Shown piece by piece: positions 44,077 to 51,790 of a stretch of DNA of 64,000 bases. The notes under the pieces are model-generated. The model was not told the DNA's origin and did not search any database. It saw only the letters and a program-made list of their open reading frames with translations. Origin of the DNA: Halobacteriales archaeon QS_4_69_225 (GTDB taxonomy: Archaea > Halobacteriota > Halobacteria > Halobacteriales > Haloarculaceae); NCBI GenBank assembly GCA_003020965.1, contig PXRL01000006.1, positions 22,835 through 86,834 on the forward strand. Direction: 5' to 3'. Numbering within the stretch: position 1 is the stretch's first letter; the number at the start of each line of letters is the position of its first letter. The position numbers and the translations under genes were made by a program.

Positions 44077-45231
44077 ATGACGAGCTTCGAGGGGTTCCGC
44101 TGTGCCGACTGCGGGACGACGGCGACCGGCGAGGGCGCGACGACCTGTCCGGACTGCAACGGCGCGCTCGACGCGACGTACGACCTCGACGAACTCGTCG
44201 GCGGCCCACCGGCCGACCGGCCCGGCGACCTGCTGCCGGTCGCGCCCGTGGGGATGGGTGAGGGAAAGACGCCGCTGGTCGAGGCGCCGCGGCTGGCCGA
44301 GGAACTCGACGTCGGGACGCTGCGGCTGAAGGACGAGGGCCACAACCCGACCGGGAGCGTCGTCGACCGCGGGATGTCGCTGGTGGCGGCGGCGGCCGAC
44401 GACGCCGGTGCCGACACGCTCGCGCTGGCGACGACCGGCGACGCCGGCCAGTCGGCGGCCGCCTACGCCGCCCGTACCGGCCTGCTGTCGCGGGTGTTCG
44501 TCCCCTCGCGGGCCAACTTCATCAACAAGGCCATGATCAACGTCCACGGCGGCGACATGCGGGTCGTCGAGGGCCGGTACGGCGACGCCCGTGAGACCTA
44601 CGAGACCGAACGCGAGGAGCTGCCGGCCGCCGACGCGGAGACGTGGTTTCCGGCCGGCACCCTCGAGTCGCCGTACCGCCACGAAGGGTTCAAGCCGGTC
44701 TACTACGAGATCGCCGCGGCGCTGGGAACGGCCCCGGACGCCGTCGTCGTCCCGGTCGCCCACGGCGGCGTCGTCGCCGCCGTCTGGAAGGCCGCCCGCG
44801 AGCTCGAGCGGCTGGGCGTCGTCGACGCCCGGCCCCGCGTGTACGCCGCCCAGCCGGACGGCTGTGCGCCGGTCGTCGAGGCCGTCGAGGGCGGCCACGA
44901 CCCCGAGCCCTGGGAGGTGCCGGACACGGTCGCCGGCGCCCTCGAGATTCCGGCGCCGGCCGCCGGGCTGCCGGCCGTCGAGGCCGTCCGGGCCAGCGGC
45001 GGCACCGGCGTCGCCGTCGGCGACGAGGACGCCCTCGACAGCGCGGCGACGGTCGCCCAGCACGCGGGTCTGGAGGTCAGCGTCGCCTGCGGCGTCGCCG
45101 TCGCCGCCGCCTGGCGGCTCCGCGACGACGGCGAACTCGCCGCCGACGACACCGTCGTCGTCCTCAACACCGGCGCCGGCAACAGGGACGCCGACATCGT
45201 CCGGAGCCGGCTGATGAGCCAGGGTGTCTGA
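44077..45231 (+). CDS. Threonine-synthase-like fold-type II PLP protein lacking the PLP lysine
   Basis: A 384-residue protein. The N-terminal zinc ribbon is Cys9, 12, 24 and 27. The segment LKDEGHNPTGSVVDRG (85-99) aligns with LKDE.NPTGSFKDRG of threonine synthases, so the PLP-binding lysine is Val96 here. Other parts are kept: ATTGDAGQSAAAYAAR, PVAHGGVVAAVWKAA and LNTGAGNRD. Without the lysine a normal Schiff base cannot form, so this may be a non-catalytic paralogue, or use another base. It is divergent from the HDWE protein gene. Confidence 0.82.
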   Translation: MTSFEGFRCADCGTTATGEGATTCPDCNGALDATYDLDELVGGPPADRPGDLLPVAPVGMGEGKTPLVEAPRLAEELDVGTLRLKDEGHNPTGSVVDRGMSLVAAAADDAGADTLALATTGDAGQSAAAYAARTGLLSRVFVPSRANFINKAMINVHGGDMRVVEGRYGDARETYETEREELPAADAETWFPAGTLESPYRHEGFKPVYYEIAAALGTAPDAVVVPVAHGGVVAAVWKAARELERLGVVDARPRVYAAQPDGCAPVVEAVEGGHDPEPWEVPDTVAGALEIPAPAAGLPAVEAVRASGGTGVAVGDEDALDSAATVAQHAGLEVSVACGVAVAAAWRLRDDGELAADDTVVVLNTGAGNRDADIVRSRLMSQGV

Positions 45232-45368
45232 CGCGAGGCGGCGCGGCCGCGGGTCGACGCCGGAGGCGGCGGCCGGCCCTCGGCCCTCGGCTCCCGTGCC
45301 GGGACGACATATGTCACGAACTCACACTACGTCACGTTTTTTTCCGTCTGCCCGGATAGCACCAGTCG

Positions 45369-46028
45369 ATGACGGTCGTCGTGACGCTGCTTGCCGGAGT
45401 CGTCTTCGGGCTCGCGCTGGCGGCCCCACCGGGGCCGATGAACGCGGTCATCGCCGAGGAGTCGGTCGTCGGTGGCTGGCGGTCGGGGTTCCGGGCCGGC
45501 CTCGGTGCGATGACTGCCGATCTGATCTTTCTCGTGCTGGCGCTCGTCGGCGTCGTCGCCGTCGTCGAGCGGGTGCCGGCGGTCCGCAACGGGATGGTCG
45601 CCGTCGGGGGCCTGCTCATGCTGTACTTCGCCTACGGCGCCGTGCAGGGCGTCGGCGAGAGCTTCCGCTCGTCGACCGCCGGGGGCCGCGGCTTCACGAA
45701 GGCGTTCGCGCTGGCGCTGACCAACCCCTACCAGATACTGTTCTGGCTCACCGTCGGTGTCGGCCTGCTGGCGCCCGGCCAGGTCGACGTGCTGTCGCAC
45801 GTGACCGACGCGCTGGCGGGGCTCGTCGTCGTCGAGACGGGACATCCGGCGCTGCTGGTCGGGCTGTTCGCCGGCATCCTCGCGTGGATCGTCGGCTTTC
45901 CGGCGGCGCTGTCGGCCGCCGAGCGCCGCACGGAGGCGGTCGCGCCCCTCGTCGCCGCCCTCAGCGCCGCGGTGCTGGCGCTGTTCGGCGTCTACTTCCT
46001 CTACGACGCCGCGACGGCTGTGGCGTGA
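45369..46028 (+). CDS. LysE-family amino acid/small-molecule exporter
   Basis: A 219-residue protein with six hydrophobic helices. GLALAAPPGPMNAVIAEES at helix 1 carries the conserved PPGP.N of LysE/RhtB exporters, and KAFALALTNPYQILFWLT the second conserved NP segment. It exports amino acids or similar solutes; specificity unknown. A T-rich stretch (45339-45346) lies upstream. It follows the threonine-synthase-like gene by 137 bases, a suggestive amino-acid context. Confidence 0.85.
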   Translation: MTVVVTLLAGVVFGLALAAPPGPMNAVIAEESVVGGWRSGFRAGLGAMTADLIFLVLALVGVVAVVERVPAVRNGMVAVGGLLMLYFAYGAVQGVGESFRSSTAGGRGFTKAFALALTNPYQILFWLTVGVGLLAPGQVDVLSHVTDALAGLVVVETGHPALLVGLFAGILAWIVGFPAALSAAERRTEAVAPLVAALSAAVLALFGVYFLYDAATAVA

Positions 46029-46033
46029 GTCCG

Positions 46034-46732
46034 CTACGCGTCGAGATCGGGCGGCGACCCGGGCTCCATGTCGGCGACCTCCGATTCGAGCCACTCCTTG
46101 AACCAGCGGACCCGCTTGATGCGGCGGTGGGCGATGCTCCGTGCGGTCTCCGAGCGGACGCGCTCGACGGCGTCCTCGCCGCGCTCCAGCACCCGGCCGA
46201 CCATCTCGTTCGCGTCCATGTGGGTGCGGGCCTCGTAGCCCATCCGCAGCAGCATCAGCGCCGTCCCGTTGGCGCCGACCTTGTCGAGGAGGTCCGCCTC
46301 CATCAGACAGCGCGTCTCCAGGGCGACGTCGTCGAGGTCGCCGCCGTAGGAGTGGGTTTCGACCGCGTCGCAGACCTGCTCGACGAACGACTCCGGGTAC
46401 TCCGTCCGCGAGCGGAGGTACTCGTGGGCCACGCGGGCGCCCGCCTCGGCGTGGACGTCTTGGTCGGCCTCCAGCTTCGCGATGTCGTGAAACAGCGCCG
46501 CCACGCGCGTCACGTCGACGTTGGCGCCCTCGGCCTCGGCGATGTCGACCGCCAGCTCCGTCACGTTGAGGATGTGGTTGTGCCGGTACTCCGCGGAGTG
46601 CCACGGGTACCACCGCATCCGGCCGCCCTCGTCTTCGGCCTCGACGCTGGCCGCCAGGTAGTCGTGCACGAACCGCTTCATCTCCTCGAACTCCTCCTCG
46701 GAGACGGGCGATTCCCGTATCTCAATGCCCAT
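46034..46732 (-). CDS. HD-domain phosphohydrolase
   Basis: A 232-residue protein. HNHILNVTELA (first His), AALFHDIAKLEAD (HD pair) and MEADLLDKVG (last Asp) are the metal ligands of the HD superfamily, which removes phosphates from nucleotides or phosphodiesters. Long helices make up the whole protein. The gene is convergent with LysE (5 bases between stops). The substrate is unknown. Confidence 0.85.
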   Translation of the reverse strand: MGIEIRESPVSEEEFEEMKRFVHDYLAASVEAEDEGGRMRWYPWHSAEYRHNHILNVTELAVDIAEAEGANVDVTRVAALFHDIAKLEADQDVHAEAGARVAHEYLRSRTEYPESFVEQVCDAVETHSYGGDLDDVALETRCLMEADLLDKVGANGTALMLLRMGYEARTHMDANEMVGRVLERGEDAVERVRSETARSIAHRRIKRVRWFKEWLESEVADMEPGSPPDLDA

Positions 46733-47170
46733 GTAACCACCTCCCTCGAAGAGCGACGAACGCGTCGGTCATCTTATCTAAGGGAACGGAGGTTCGACTC
46801 TTTAGGCTTACGACACCGTCAGCGACGGAAATCGGTCGGCGACGACCGAGACACCGCGCGGGTGACGGCCGCGCGACGGCCGTCCGCGCGCCGAGACGCC
46901 GACCGGGGCGCCCCGCCGGGCTGGAAACGCGTCCTGCGCCCGGGTCGTGGGACGACCCCGGACGTCGGACGGGGTCGTCAGGGACGCGATTCCGAGCGTC
47001 GAGACGGCGTTCGGGTCGACTACGACGGCGCAGCCGACGGCGGCCGTCGGCTCGATTCCGTCTCGGCGCGGTGATCGTATGCCTTCGCCTGGCAGGACGA
47101 CCACGGCCGCAACGCCTTCCTGGCGCCGCCGGAGTGACCGTACGTCCACCGGCAGCGGCCGGACTCCGGT
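46733..47170. other. Intergenic region without a recognisable gene
   Basis: About 440 bases with several open but arginine-rich frames of low coding quality. The only clear element is the TATA-like TTTTATG at 47169-47175, which belongs to the GNAT gene. Confidence 0.5.
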
Positions 47171-47175
47171 TTTAT
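47169..47175 (+). promoter_or_regulatory. TATA-like box TTTTATG
   Basis: Located 26-32 bases before ATG 47201 and thus supports that start as leaderless over the ATG at 47174. Confidence 0.5.
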
Positions 47176-47200
47176 GACACTCCGGGCCGTACCGGCGGGC

Positions 47201-47923
47201 ATGAACGTCCGCGAAGCGACCGTCAGCGACGGACCGGCGGTGCGATCCATCGCGGTACGGTCGATGGAGGCGTCGTACTCGCTGAGCCCCAACACGATCG
47301 AAAACGCCGTCAGACAGTGGTACGGGGTCGACGGCTTCGCCGAAAAGCTCGACGACGACGACGTGTTCGTGTTGCTCGCCGAACTGGAGGGCGACCCGGT
47401 CGCATTCTCCGAGAGCGTCGTCGCCGGCGACCGCGGCGACATCCACTGGCTCCACGTCGCCGCGATGTACCGCGGGAAGGGTATCGGCCGGGAGCTGTAC
47501 GAGGCGACCCGCGACCGCCTTGAGGACGCCGGCGCCGAGACCATCCGCGGGCTCGTGCTGGCGGACAACTCCGAGGGCAACCGCTTCTGGGAGGCCCAGG
47601 GGCTGACGAAAGCCGGCGAGGGCTCCGTCGAGGTCGACGGCACTACCTTCGTGGAGAACGTCTACGCCGACCGAGAGGCGATCGACCTCGAGCCGGTCGC
47701 CGTCGACGGCCGGGAGCTGTACGTCGACCGCAGCGACGCCGACCGCGGCTCGGCCGGCGAGTTCTACACCGTCTACGACGACGAGGCCCGCGAGACGAAG
47801 TACGGCTACTACTGCGGCGCCTGCCAGACCCTCGTCACCTCGATGGACGCCATGGGCCGGCTGGAGTGTCCGGAATGTGACAACGCCCGCAAGCCGACCC
47901 GCTGGGACGCCGCCTACATGTGA
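47201..47923 (+). CDS. GNAT acetyltransferase with C-terminal zinc ribbon
   Basis: A 240-residue protein. The GNAT core (about 1-150) has LHVAAMYRGKGIGRELY, the Q/R-x-x-G-x-G/A acetyl-CoA loop, and ADNSEGNRFWEAQG, typical of motif B. Residues 200-240 add a zinc ribbon (YYCGACQ...LECPECD), as in haloarchaeal DUF5816-type tails. It probably acetylates a protein or small amine. The TGA stop (47921-47923) lies inside the first bases of a dispersed repeat. Confidence 0.85.
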   Translation: MNVREATVSDGPAVRSIAVRSMEASYSLSPNTIENAVRQWYGVDGFAEKLDDDDVFVLLAELEGDPVAFSESVVAGDRGDIHWLHVAAMYRGKGIGRELYEATRDRLEDAGAETIRGLVLADNSEGNRFWEAQGLTKAGEGSVEVDGTTFVENVYADREAIDLEPVAVDGRELYVDRSDADRGSAGEFYTVYDDEARETKYGYYCGACQTLVTSMDAMGRLECPECDNARKPTRWDAAYM

Positions 47924-48033
47924 ACCGCCTCGGGGTCAAGTGGTTCGAGAGACTTCGTCTCTCGTCATCTGCTCACGGCCGTAGGCCGTTCGCATGGTCC
48001 GAGGGACTACGTCCCTCGCCTATCACGGAAATC
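47920..48033. repeat. Dispersed hairpin repeat, copy B
   Basis: Matches 28563-28674. Hairpins in order: CGAGAGACTTCGTCTCTCG, ACGGCCGTAGGCCGT, CGAGGGACTACGTCCCTCG and CGGAAATC...GATTTCCG (the last only here, to about 48043). It starts at the stop codon of the GNAT gene. The remaining gap to 48251 has no gene. Confidence 0.65.
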
Positions 48034-48251
48034 TCCGATTTCCGTACGGCCCCGTGGTATTCGCCTCGACAGCCTGTAAAAACCCTCCACACGCTCGCGA
48101 GCGCCGCTGGCACACGCTCGTAAAACGGCTTCTTCCGCCGGCCGCCTCGTGCCTGCGACACTCGGCGTCAGTCGTCGGTCGTTACCGCTCGTCGCTTTCG
48201 AACGTCGCGCGGGCGAACGGCCCGCGGTCCGGCAATCGGGCTCCGCGCCCC

Positions 48252-49241
48252 TCACTCCCACTCGGGGTCGTACTCGCCCTCGACGGGCGGCTCCGCGGCG
48301 ACCCACTCGGCGCGGGCCGCGTCGCTCGTGATGGTCCTCGTAGGCCCGCCGTCGACGCTGTAGGTGACCGTCACCGTCGACAGCGAGCAGTGGGCGTTGT
48401 ACCGCAGGCTGTCGTCGGGGGTCATGTAGGCGACGGTCTGCCAGTGGTCGGCGGGCGCCTCGACGGTCGCCTGTAGCTCCAGACCCTCGCCCGCGCCGCG
48501 GAACCGCCAGTGGCCCACCTCGTCGCGGTCGACGACGTTGCCCGCCGGGCTGTACGGCAGGACGTCCCGCAGCCGGTTGAGCGGGTACACCTCGCCACCG
48601 ACCCGGAAGCACAGCGACAGCTTCCCGTCGAGCCGCAGCGCCTCCAACGTCGCCTCGGCCTCCTCGAAGGCGTTGCACTGCACCCACGTCCACTCGCTCG
48701 GCGGGCTCGTCGACGACACCGTGTGTCCCTGGTGGCCCGGCGCCGCCTCCAGCTCGATCGTTCGGTCGCCGACGGTCACCTCGCCGGACATCCGCACCGA
48801 CTCGTTGCGGCTCCAGTGTTTGCCCGTCCCGGCGACCCGCGACAGCAGGTCCGTCAGCGTCTCGCTCCGCAGCGGCGTGAAGGCGTAGTCGTCCGGGCGG
48901 TACTCCAGGTCCCAGGCGACGTCGTCGACCGCGCCGGTCGCCGACGAGGAGGTCAATACGGCGTCGCCGACGGCGAGTTCGAAGGGATCGCCCCCGGCGT
49001 CGACCGCCGCGGGTGGCACCGCCCGGGAGACGAACGTCGAGTTCGCCGGCTCCGCGCGGTCGGTCAGCGCCGCCCATAGCCGGCCCTCCCGGCGGCCGCC
49101 CGCCGTCGACAGCAGCGTGTACCGGTACCAGAACGCGACGCTGCCGTCGGCGGGGCTCACGAGCGAGTACCACACCTCCCGGCCGGGTTCGCCGACCGCG
49201 GGCGGCCACCCCTCGACCGGGTCGTTCGGGTCCGGGTACAT
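48252..49241 (-). CDS. Beta-rich protein, AttH/CrtC lipocalin-like (329 aa)
   Basis: A 329-residue protein beginning MYPDPNDP, rich in W, Y and alternating strands: REVWYSLVSPADGSVAFWYR, DVAWDLEYRP, GHWRFRGAGEG. This pattern of repeated strands with aromatic cores suggests the double-lipocalin fold of AttH and hydroxyneurosporene synthase (CrtC)-like proteins. No signal peptide. Function unknown; hydration of an isoprenoid or binding of a lipid is possible. Start 49241 avoids overlap with the tRNA gene at 49281. Confidence 0.7.
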   Translation of the reverse strand: MYPDPNDPVEGWPPAVGEPGREVWYSLVSPADGSVAFWYRYTLLSTAGGRREGRLWAALTDRAEPANSTFVSRAVPPAAVDAGGDPFELAVGDAVLTSSSATGAVDDVAWDLEYRPDDYAFTPLRSETLTDLLSRVAGTGKHWSRNESVRMSGEVTVGDRTIELEAAPGHQGHTVSSTSPPSEWTWVQCNAFEEAEATLEALRLDGKLSLCFRVGGEVYPLNRLRDVLPYSPAGNVVDRDEVGHWRFRGAGEGLELQATVEAPADHWQTVAYMTPDDSLRYNAHCSLSTVTVTYSVDGGPTRTITSDAARAEWVAAEPPVEGEYDPEWE

Positions 49242-49280
49242 GTGCCGTTCCGCGTCCCCGCGCCGATTATAACTACTGGA

Positions 49281-49384
49281 TAGCCCCGGGCGGATTCGAA
49301 CCACCGTCAACGGCTGTCCTCCGCGGGGGCGTGGCGCCCGGCGCGTCCAAAGGCCGTTATGATTGGCCGCTACACCACGGGGCT
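49281..49384 (-). tRNA. tRNA-Gln(UUG) with a 31-base intron
   Basis: Acceptor stem AGCCCCG pairs with CGGGGCT, discriminator A; T-loop GGTTCGAATCC; anticodon stem ACGGC/GCCGT with loop CTTTGGA, anticodon TTG. Exon 1 is 49384-49347 (38 bases), the intron 49346-49316 (31 bases, between positions 37 and 38) and exon 2 49315-49281 (35 bases). The intron position and length match the archaeal bulge-helix-bulge introns of haloarchaeal tRNA-Gln. CCA is not encoded. Confidence 0.93.
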
Positions 49385-49484
49385 ACGACCGATCGTACCG
49401 TCCCGCCGTACTTCAACACTTCGAGAGTCAGTCCGGTCGTGTTTAGTGAAACGATGCTGAGCGAAAATCCACCGCTGGGCGGGG

Positions 49485-49832
49485 CTGGAAGGGGCTGCGC
49501 TCTCGGCGAGCGAGACGACGCAAGCGGAGAGGGAGCCTGCGGCTCCCTCGAGCAGTCGGCGCCGTGCGCCGACGACAGAGAGGGACTACGTCCCTCAGGC
49601 AGTCGGGCGTTGCCCGACGACAGAGAGGGACTACGTCCCTCAGGCAGTCGGGCGTTGCCCGACGACAGAGAGGGAGCCTGCGGCTCTCTCGGGCAGTCGG
49701 CACTGTGCGCCGACGACAGCGAGGGACCGAAGATCCCTCGGCCCGCTCGCGCGGCGCAGCCGCGCGAGGAGACTGCAGGACGCAGTCCGAGGACCGAAGC
49801 GAGTCGTAGCCGGAGAGCGCAGGGGCTTCCAG
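49485..49832. repeat. Hairpin array element, long version (possible structured RNA)
   Basis: CTGGAAG (49485-49491) and CTGCGCTCTC (49495-49504) pair with GAGAGCGCAG (49813-49822) and CTTCCAG (49826-49832), leaving a symmetric GGG/GGG loop. Inside, units start at 49570, 49615, 49660 (exact 45-base period) and 49711; each has a GAGGGA..TCCCTC hairpin followed by a GTCGG..CCGAC hairpin. Stem sequences change between units but still pair: GAGGGAGCC-TGC-GGCTCCCTC, GAGGGA-CTACG-TCCCTC and GAGGGA...TCCCTC. A final GCGCGGC...GCCGCGC hairpin lies at about 49750. Strand of any RNA is unknown. Flanks 49385-49484 and 49833-49883 hold no gene. Confidence 0.6.
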
Positions 49833-49883
49833 GATCTTGTCCACTCTGTCCGCACCGTCTTCATGCTTAGTTAAACAGTACCG

Positions 49884-50318
49884 TCAGTCCGCCGGCTCCG
49901 ATTCGGGGACGTCGAGCAGCTCGCAGGCGTCGGTTTCGGCGTCGAAGCAGTCCGGACAGCGCTCCCGGCGGTCGATGATGGTGTCGAGCCGCTCGGCGAC
50001 CGTCTCGTCGATGACGCTTTCCAGCTGGCGGGCCTCCGCGCGGAACTCCTCGACCTCCAGGACGCTGTGGAGGAACCGCTCGATGATGCAGTAGGTCTGC
50101 AGCGTCTCGCTTGCCCGCAGGATGCCCTCGTCGGTCAGCGAGACGCCCTCGTACTTCTCGTGGTCGGCGAGGCCGTCGTTTTCGAGCTTGCCGATCATCT
50201 CGTTCGCGCTCGCCGGGCTCACCTCGAGGCGGTCGGCGACCGCCCCGGTCGAGGCCGGGCCGTTCTCCTGCTGCTGGATCAGGTATATGCTCTTCAGGTA
50301 CTGGTCCTGCGTGTTCAT
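49884..50318 (-). CDS. DtxR-family metal-dependent repressor
   Basis: A 144-residue protein. Residues 5-65 form the winged helix (STGAVADRLEVSPASANEMI); TYCIIERFLHSVLEVEEF begins the dimerisation domain with metal-site residues; CPDCFDAETDACELLD at the end has three cysteines that may bind metal. It lacks an SH3-like third domain, as in short SirR/IdeR-type haloarchaeal regulators of iron or manganese uptake. Its ATG overlaps the stop of the ferritin-like gene by 4 bases, so regulator and iron-binding partner are co-translated. Confidence 0.88.
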   Translation of the reverse strand: MNTQDQYLKSIYLIQQQENGPASTGAVADRLEVSPASANEMIGKLENDGLADHEKYEGVSLTDEGILRASETLQTYCIIERFLHSVLEVEEFRAEARQLESVIDETVAERLDTIIDRRERCPDCFDAETDACELLDVPESEPAD

Positions 50319-50800
50319 GTCTCGTCCTCCATCAGTTCGGTTACCTCCTCGACGCCCTCGGCTTCCTCCTCGCGGATAGCCTGCAGCACCGACAGCAGCC
50401 GCTCCCGGCCGATGGTGAACCGCACGTCGGAGCCCTCGATGGCCGTTATCAGGTCGTCGTAGAACTTGTACGCCGTCTCCTCGTTGCACAGCTGGTCGTA
50501 GAGCACGCCGTCGAAGTCCGTGTCGGACTCGTAGCGAGCGGCGACCAGCTTCTCGATCTCGCCGTACGCCACCGGGTCGGCGTCCAGCTCGTCGACGAGT
50601 TCCTCGAGCCGGCGGCGGTGCTCGGCGGACTCCTCTGCGGCCTCGCCGAGCAGCGAGACGATCTCGTCGCCGAGTTCCTCCTCGCCGAGCGTTTCGCGGT
50701 GCTTGTGGGCCCGCGCCTCGACCACCTCCTCCAGCACCATCCCGATCTGCAGCAGCCGCGCCAGCTGGTGGTCGGAGGCGACCGGGTACGAGAGGCTCAC
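50315..50800 (-). CDS. Ferritin-like/rubrerythrin-like four-helix protein (161 aa)
   Basis: Helical throughout; repeated Glu/His patterns (LEEVVEARAHKHRE, EAAEESAEHRRRLE, NEETAYKFYDDL) match carboxylate-bridged di-iron four-helix bundles. It probably stores or senses iron or peroxide and is coupled to the DtxR-type repressor. GTG 50800 (MSLSYPVASDHQLA) is chosen over GTG 50815 because a GGGTGA ribosome-binding-like sequence precedes it. Confidence 0.78.
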   Translation of the reverse strand: MSLSYPVASDHQLARLLQIGMVLEEVVEARAHKHRETLGEEELGDEIVSLLGEAAEESAEHRRRLEELVDELDADPVAYGEIEKLVAARYESDTDFDGVLYDQLCNEETAYKFYDDLITAIEGSDVRFTIGRERLLSVLQAIREEEAEGVEEVTELMEDET

Positions 50801-50863
50801 GCCGTCACCCCACACCCGACGAACAGTACGCCGGTCATGTCTGCTCGTCGGGTCCCGGCGAAC

Positions 50864-51328
50864 TTAAGGGGTTCCCTCCGCCAGCGACCGGATCGCCTCG
50901 GCGCCGCGCCACGCCAACGCGATGCCGACCGACAGCGCGCCGACGACGTGGAGCAGCACCCAGAGGTACAGGGGCAGTTGACTGTCACCCAGTGCCGCCC
51001 CGAACAGCACCCCGAACGCGACGAGTGGCAGCAGCAGCGCGGCCGCTGTCGCCCCCGCGCCGGCAAACAGCAGTCGTCGCTGGCGACGCCGGAACGAGAC
51101 CCCGTGGCCCTCCCCCGGCCGTATCGCTAGCCCGAGCGCGAACACCACGAACCCAAACAGCCCGACAGCGTAGAGGACCACCATCGCCAGGCCCCGCACA
51201 AACCCCTCGCCGTCCGGCGCCGGTGCCGATGCCAGCGACAGAACGCCGTCGACGGCGAACGCGACGAGCAGCGCGCCGACGGCGGCGACCGGCAGCTGTA
51301 GCGACCCGAGCGCCGAACGGGAGTTCAT
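50864..51328 (-). CDS. Four-helix membrane protein (154 aa)
   Basis: Hydrophobic segments at about 8-30, 45-68, 85-108 and 112-135, and a basic loop GVSFRRRQRR between the second and third. No catalytic residues. AATTTATGCGG on the minus strand (51344-51356) is a TATA-like box about 25 bases before ATG 51328, indicating a leaderless message. Family not recognised. Confidence 0.7.
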   Translation of the reverse strand: MNSRSALGSLQLPVAAVGALLVAFAVDGVLSLASAPAPDGEGFVRGLAMVVLYAVGLFGFVVFALGLAIRPGEGHGVSFRRRQRRLLFAGAGATAAALLLPLVAFGVLFGAALGDSQLPLYLWVLLHVVGALSVGIALAWRGAEAIRSLAEGTP

Positions 51329-51356
51329 ACCTGTTCGATTGAATCGCCGCATAAAT

Positions 51357-51750
51357 TTCTTTTGCCAGCCAGCGGAAACAGTGACGACGATCGTGCGCCG
51401 AACGCCGTTCCGGTCACGGGTCCCGGTCGACGATCCGCGCCGATGACCGAGTCGGCGGCGGACACGGTCCGAGAGCGACACTCGAACCTGAACGGAGCGG
51501 AGAACACCGCACGACGGAAGGGAGAATCACGCACGGCCTGAGGGTTCGGCCGAGGTGAACCGTGCGGCCTCGCGGGCTAAAGAACCCGTCGTCTTCGACG
51601 CTCGGCGTGACCGGGAATGAAGCCACTTTGACACGGCTGGACGCACTGGAACGCACGCCATCGGTCACAATTCGGCGGCAACCGTCGACGTTCCGCGCGA
51701 AAGCGTAGTTGAGAAACGAGGAAATGCGCGACCTGAATATCCCCTTCGAG
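51357..51750. other. Intergenic region, no convincing gene
   Basis: A 32-codon frame from ATG 51442 (MTESAADTVRERHSN) is the only candidate but has no support beyond its start. The right end merges with an IS1341-type right-end remnant. Confidence 0.45.
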
Positions 51751-51783
51751 GAATCCTCACCCTTTAGCGCGGGGGGATGTCAA
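51751..51783 (+). repeat. Solo right-end remnant of an IS1341-type element
   Basis: GAATCCTCACCCTTTAGCGC followed by GGGGGGATGTCAA matches 35548-35580, with changes in the left arm of the palindrome. It lies 7 bases from the stop of the ferritin-like lipoprotein gene. No tnpB sequence remains. Confidence 0.6.
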
Positions 51784-51790
51784 CGACTCG

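Noticed and set aside
41500..45231. A 1243-codon open frame on the plus strand
   Set aside because: Only its last 384 codons (from 44077) are the threonine-synthase-like protein. The rest is the antisense of the exported protein at 41737-43932, open because of GC-rich codon bias.
48252..49310. Start at 49310 for the lipocalin-like protein
   Set aside because: It would overlap the tRNA-Gln gene; ATG 49241 is clear of it.
49560..49760. CRISPR array
   Set aside because: The 45-base units are directly adjacent and self-complementary, with no unique spacers, leader or cas genes.
51442..51540. 32-codon protein MTESAADTVRERHSN...
   Set aside because: Too short, no promoter spacing or family support.
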